Positions 35,731 through 35,999 of a DNA stretch of 35,999 nt are shown here, in pieces (within the stretch, counting starts at the first letter, position 1; each line of letters begins with the position of its first letter). The DNA comes from an uncultured bacterium (GTDB taxonomy: Bacteria; Planctomycetota; UBA1135; GCA-002686595): positions 1 through 35,999 of the forward strand of contig CADEGS010000007.1 of NCBI GenBank assembly GCA_902826945.1, given 5' to 3'. The notes under the pieces were generated by a model. The model made no database searches. It saw nothing but the letters and a program-made list of their open reading frames with translations, and was not told the DNA's origin. The position numbers and the translations under genes were made by a program.

Positions 35731-35999
35731 GTGCCGTCCGTCCTCGCAGCCCTCCTCGCGGCCGCCGCGCCGCTCCTCTCCGCCCTCGGACCGCAGGCCG
35801 GGGGCGGCGGCGCGTTCGGCACGGGCGGCGGCGGGGGAGGCGGGGACTTCGGCGGCGGGGAAGGCCTCGGCGAGATCCTGTGGCTGCTCGTGCGGCTGGT
35901 CTTCCACTTCCCGCGGCTGGGCGTGCCGCTCGTGCTCGTCGCGTGCGTCGTGCTCGTGCTCGGCGCGCGGCAGGGCTGGTGGAAGCACCAGGAGCGCGT
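35731..35999 (+). CDS. Tim44-like domain protein, N-terminal part (runs off the window)
   Basis: The frame is open from GTG 35731 to the window end (89 complete codons). It reads as a signal-like start (VPSVLAALLAAAAPLLSALG), a Gly-rich linker (residues about 24-50, including a run of seven glycines), then GLGEILWLLVRLVFHFPRLGVPLVLVACVVLVLGARQGWWKHQER. That layout of hydrophobic start, poly-Gly and a hydrophobic helix with F-x-x-P-x-(L/I)-G-(V/I)-P is typical of bacterial Tim44-like proteins. Their C-terminal Tim44 domain would lie beyond the window, so it cannot be confirmed. No Shine-Dalgarno is visible. Strand and frame are supported by composition: the opposite strand gives Arg-rich noise. 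Confidence 0.65.
   Translation, partial: MPSVLAALLAAAAPLLSALGPQAGGGGAFGTGGGGGGGDFGGGEGLGEILWLLVRLVFHFPRLGVPLVLVACVVLVLGARQGWWKHQER

Overview
The window is a roughly 36 kb chromosomal stretch from a very GC-rich bacterium (mid-70s percent G+C by eye, strong G/C bias at third codon positions). It is diderm: it carries lipoprotein signals, a Tat-type signal, a periplasmic HtrA protease and a complete ydbH-ynbE-ydbL set, which in E. coli bridges the inner and outer membranes. Large secreted proteins with calcium-loop or carboxypeptidase-regulatory repeats, a lipoprotein-type M16 peptidase and a Gly-rich Tim44-like protein suggest a Planctomycetota lineage (perhaps relatives of the high-GC marine Pla163/Poly30 group). 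That assignment is inference; Myxococcota is the main alternative. I saw no rRNA, tRNA, CRISPR array, insertion sequence, phage gene or integration scar. Most of the window reads as ordinary chromosome, not an island.

Layout. 1-1093: tail of a gene and a hypothetical protein (+). 1112-4649: three minus-strand genes read as class I fructose-bisphosphate aldolase, then an orphan ATP-grasp ligase, then a Tat/lipoprotein questin-oxidase-like protein. 4840-6141: divergent PqqB-like metallo-hydrolase lipoprotein (-) and small glutaredoxin (+) with overlapping 5' ends. 6456-8641: fatty acyl desaturase, a lipoprotein-type SAM methyltransferase and a DinB-fold protein (+). 8651-9983: PrxQ/Bcp peroxiredoxin followed by a GNAT protein (-). 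10122-13712: S9 peptidase, then a TerC-family protein coupled to a universal stress protein (+). 13753-17239: ydbH-ynbE-ydbL (-), joined by two 4-nt start/stop overlaps. 17392-19219: PaaI-like thioesterase and a secreted protein of unknown function (+), ending in a clear intrinsic terminator. 19725-21206: HtrA protease (-). 21638-24751: secreted two-domain repeat protein and a serine beta-lactamase-like hydrolase (+). 24767-29756: carboxypeptidase-regulatory repeat protein and M16 peptidase (-). 29757-30540: the largest gene-free gap, with two tandem hairpins before a tiny Lys/Pro-rich protein. 30752-33347: hypothetical protein (+), MgtE and a coiled-coil protein (-). 33520-35567: histidine kinase and OmpR-type regulator (+). 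35731-end: 5' part of a Tim44-like gene.

The genes form a cell-envelope, proteolysis and stress neighbourhood: HtrA, S9 and M16 peptidases for protein turnover, Bcp/glutaredoxin/USP for redox and stress, YdbH-YnbE-YdbL and the desaturase for envelope lipids, TerC and MgtE for divalent metals. The points most worth following are the conserved ydbH-ynbE-ydbL operon in an unexpected host, exported forms of enzymes normally thought of as cytoplasmic (methyltransferase, questin-oxidase-like), and a recurring TAGCAT/TAGAAT box 6-9 nt upstream of start codons that suggests leaderless mRNAs.
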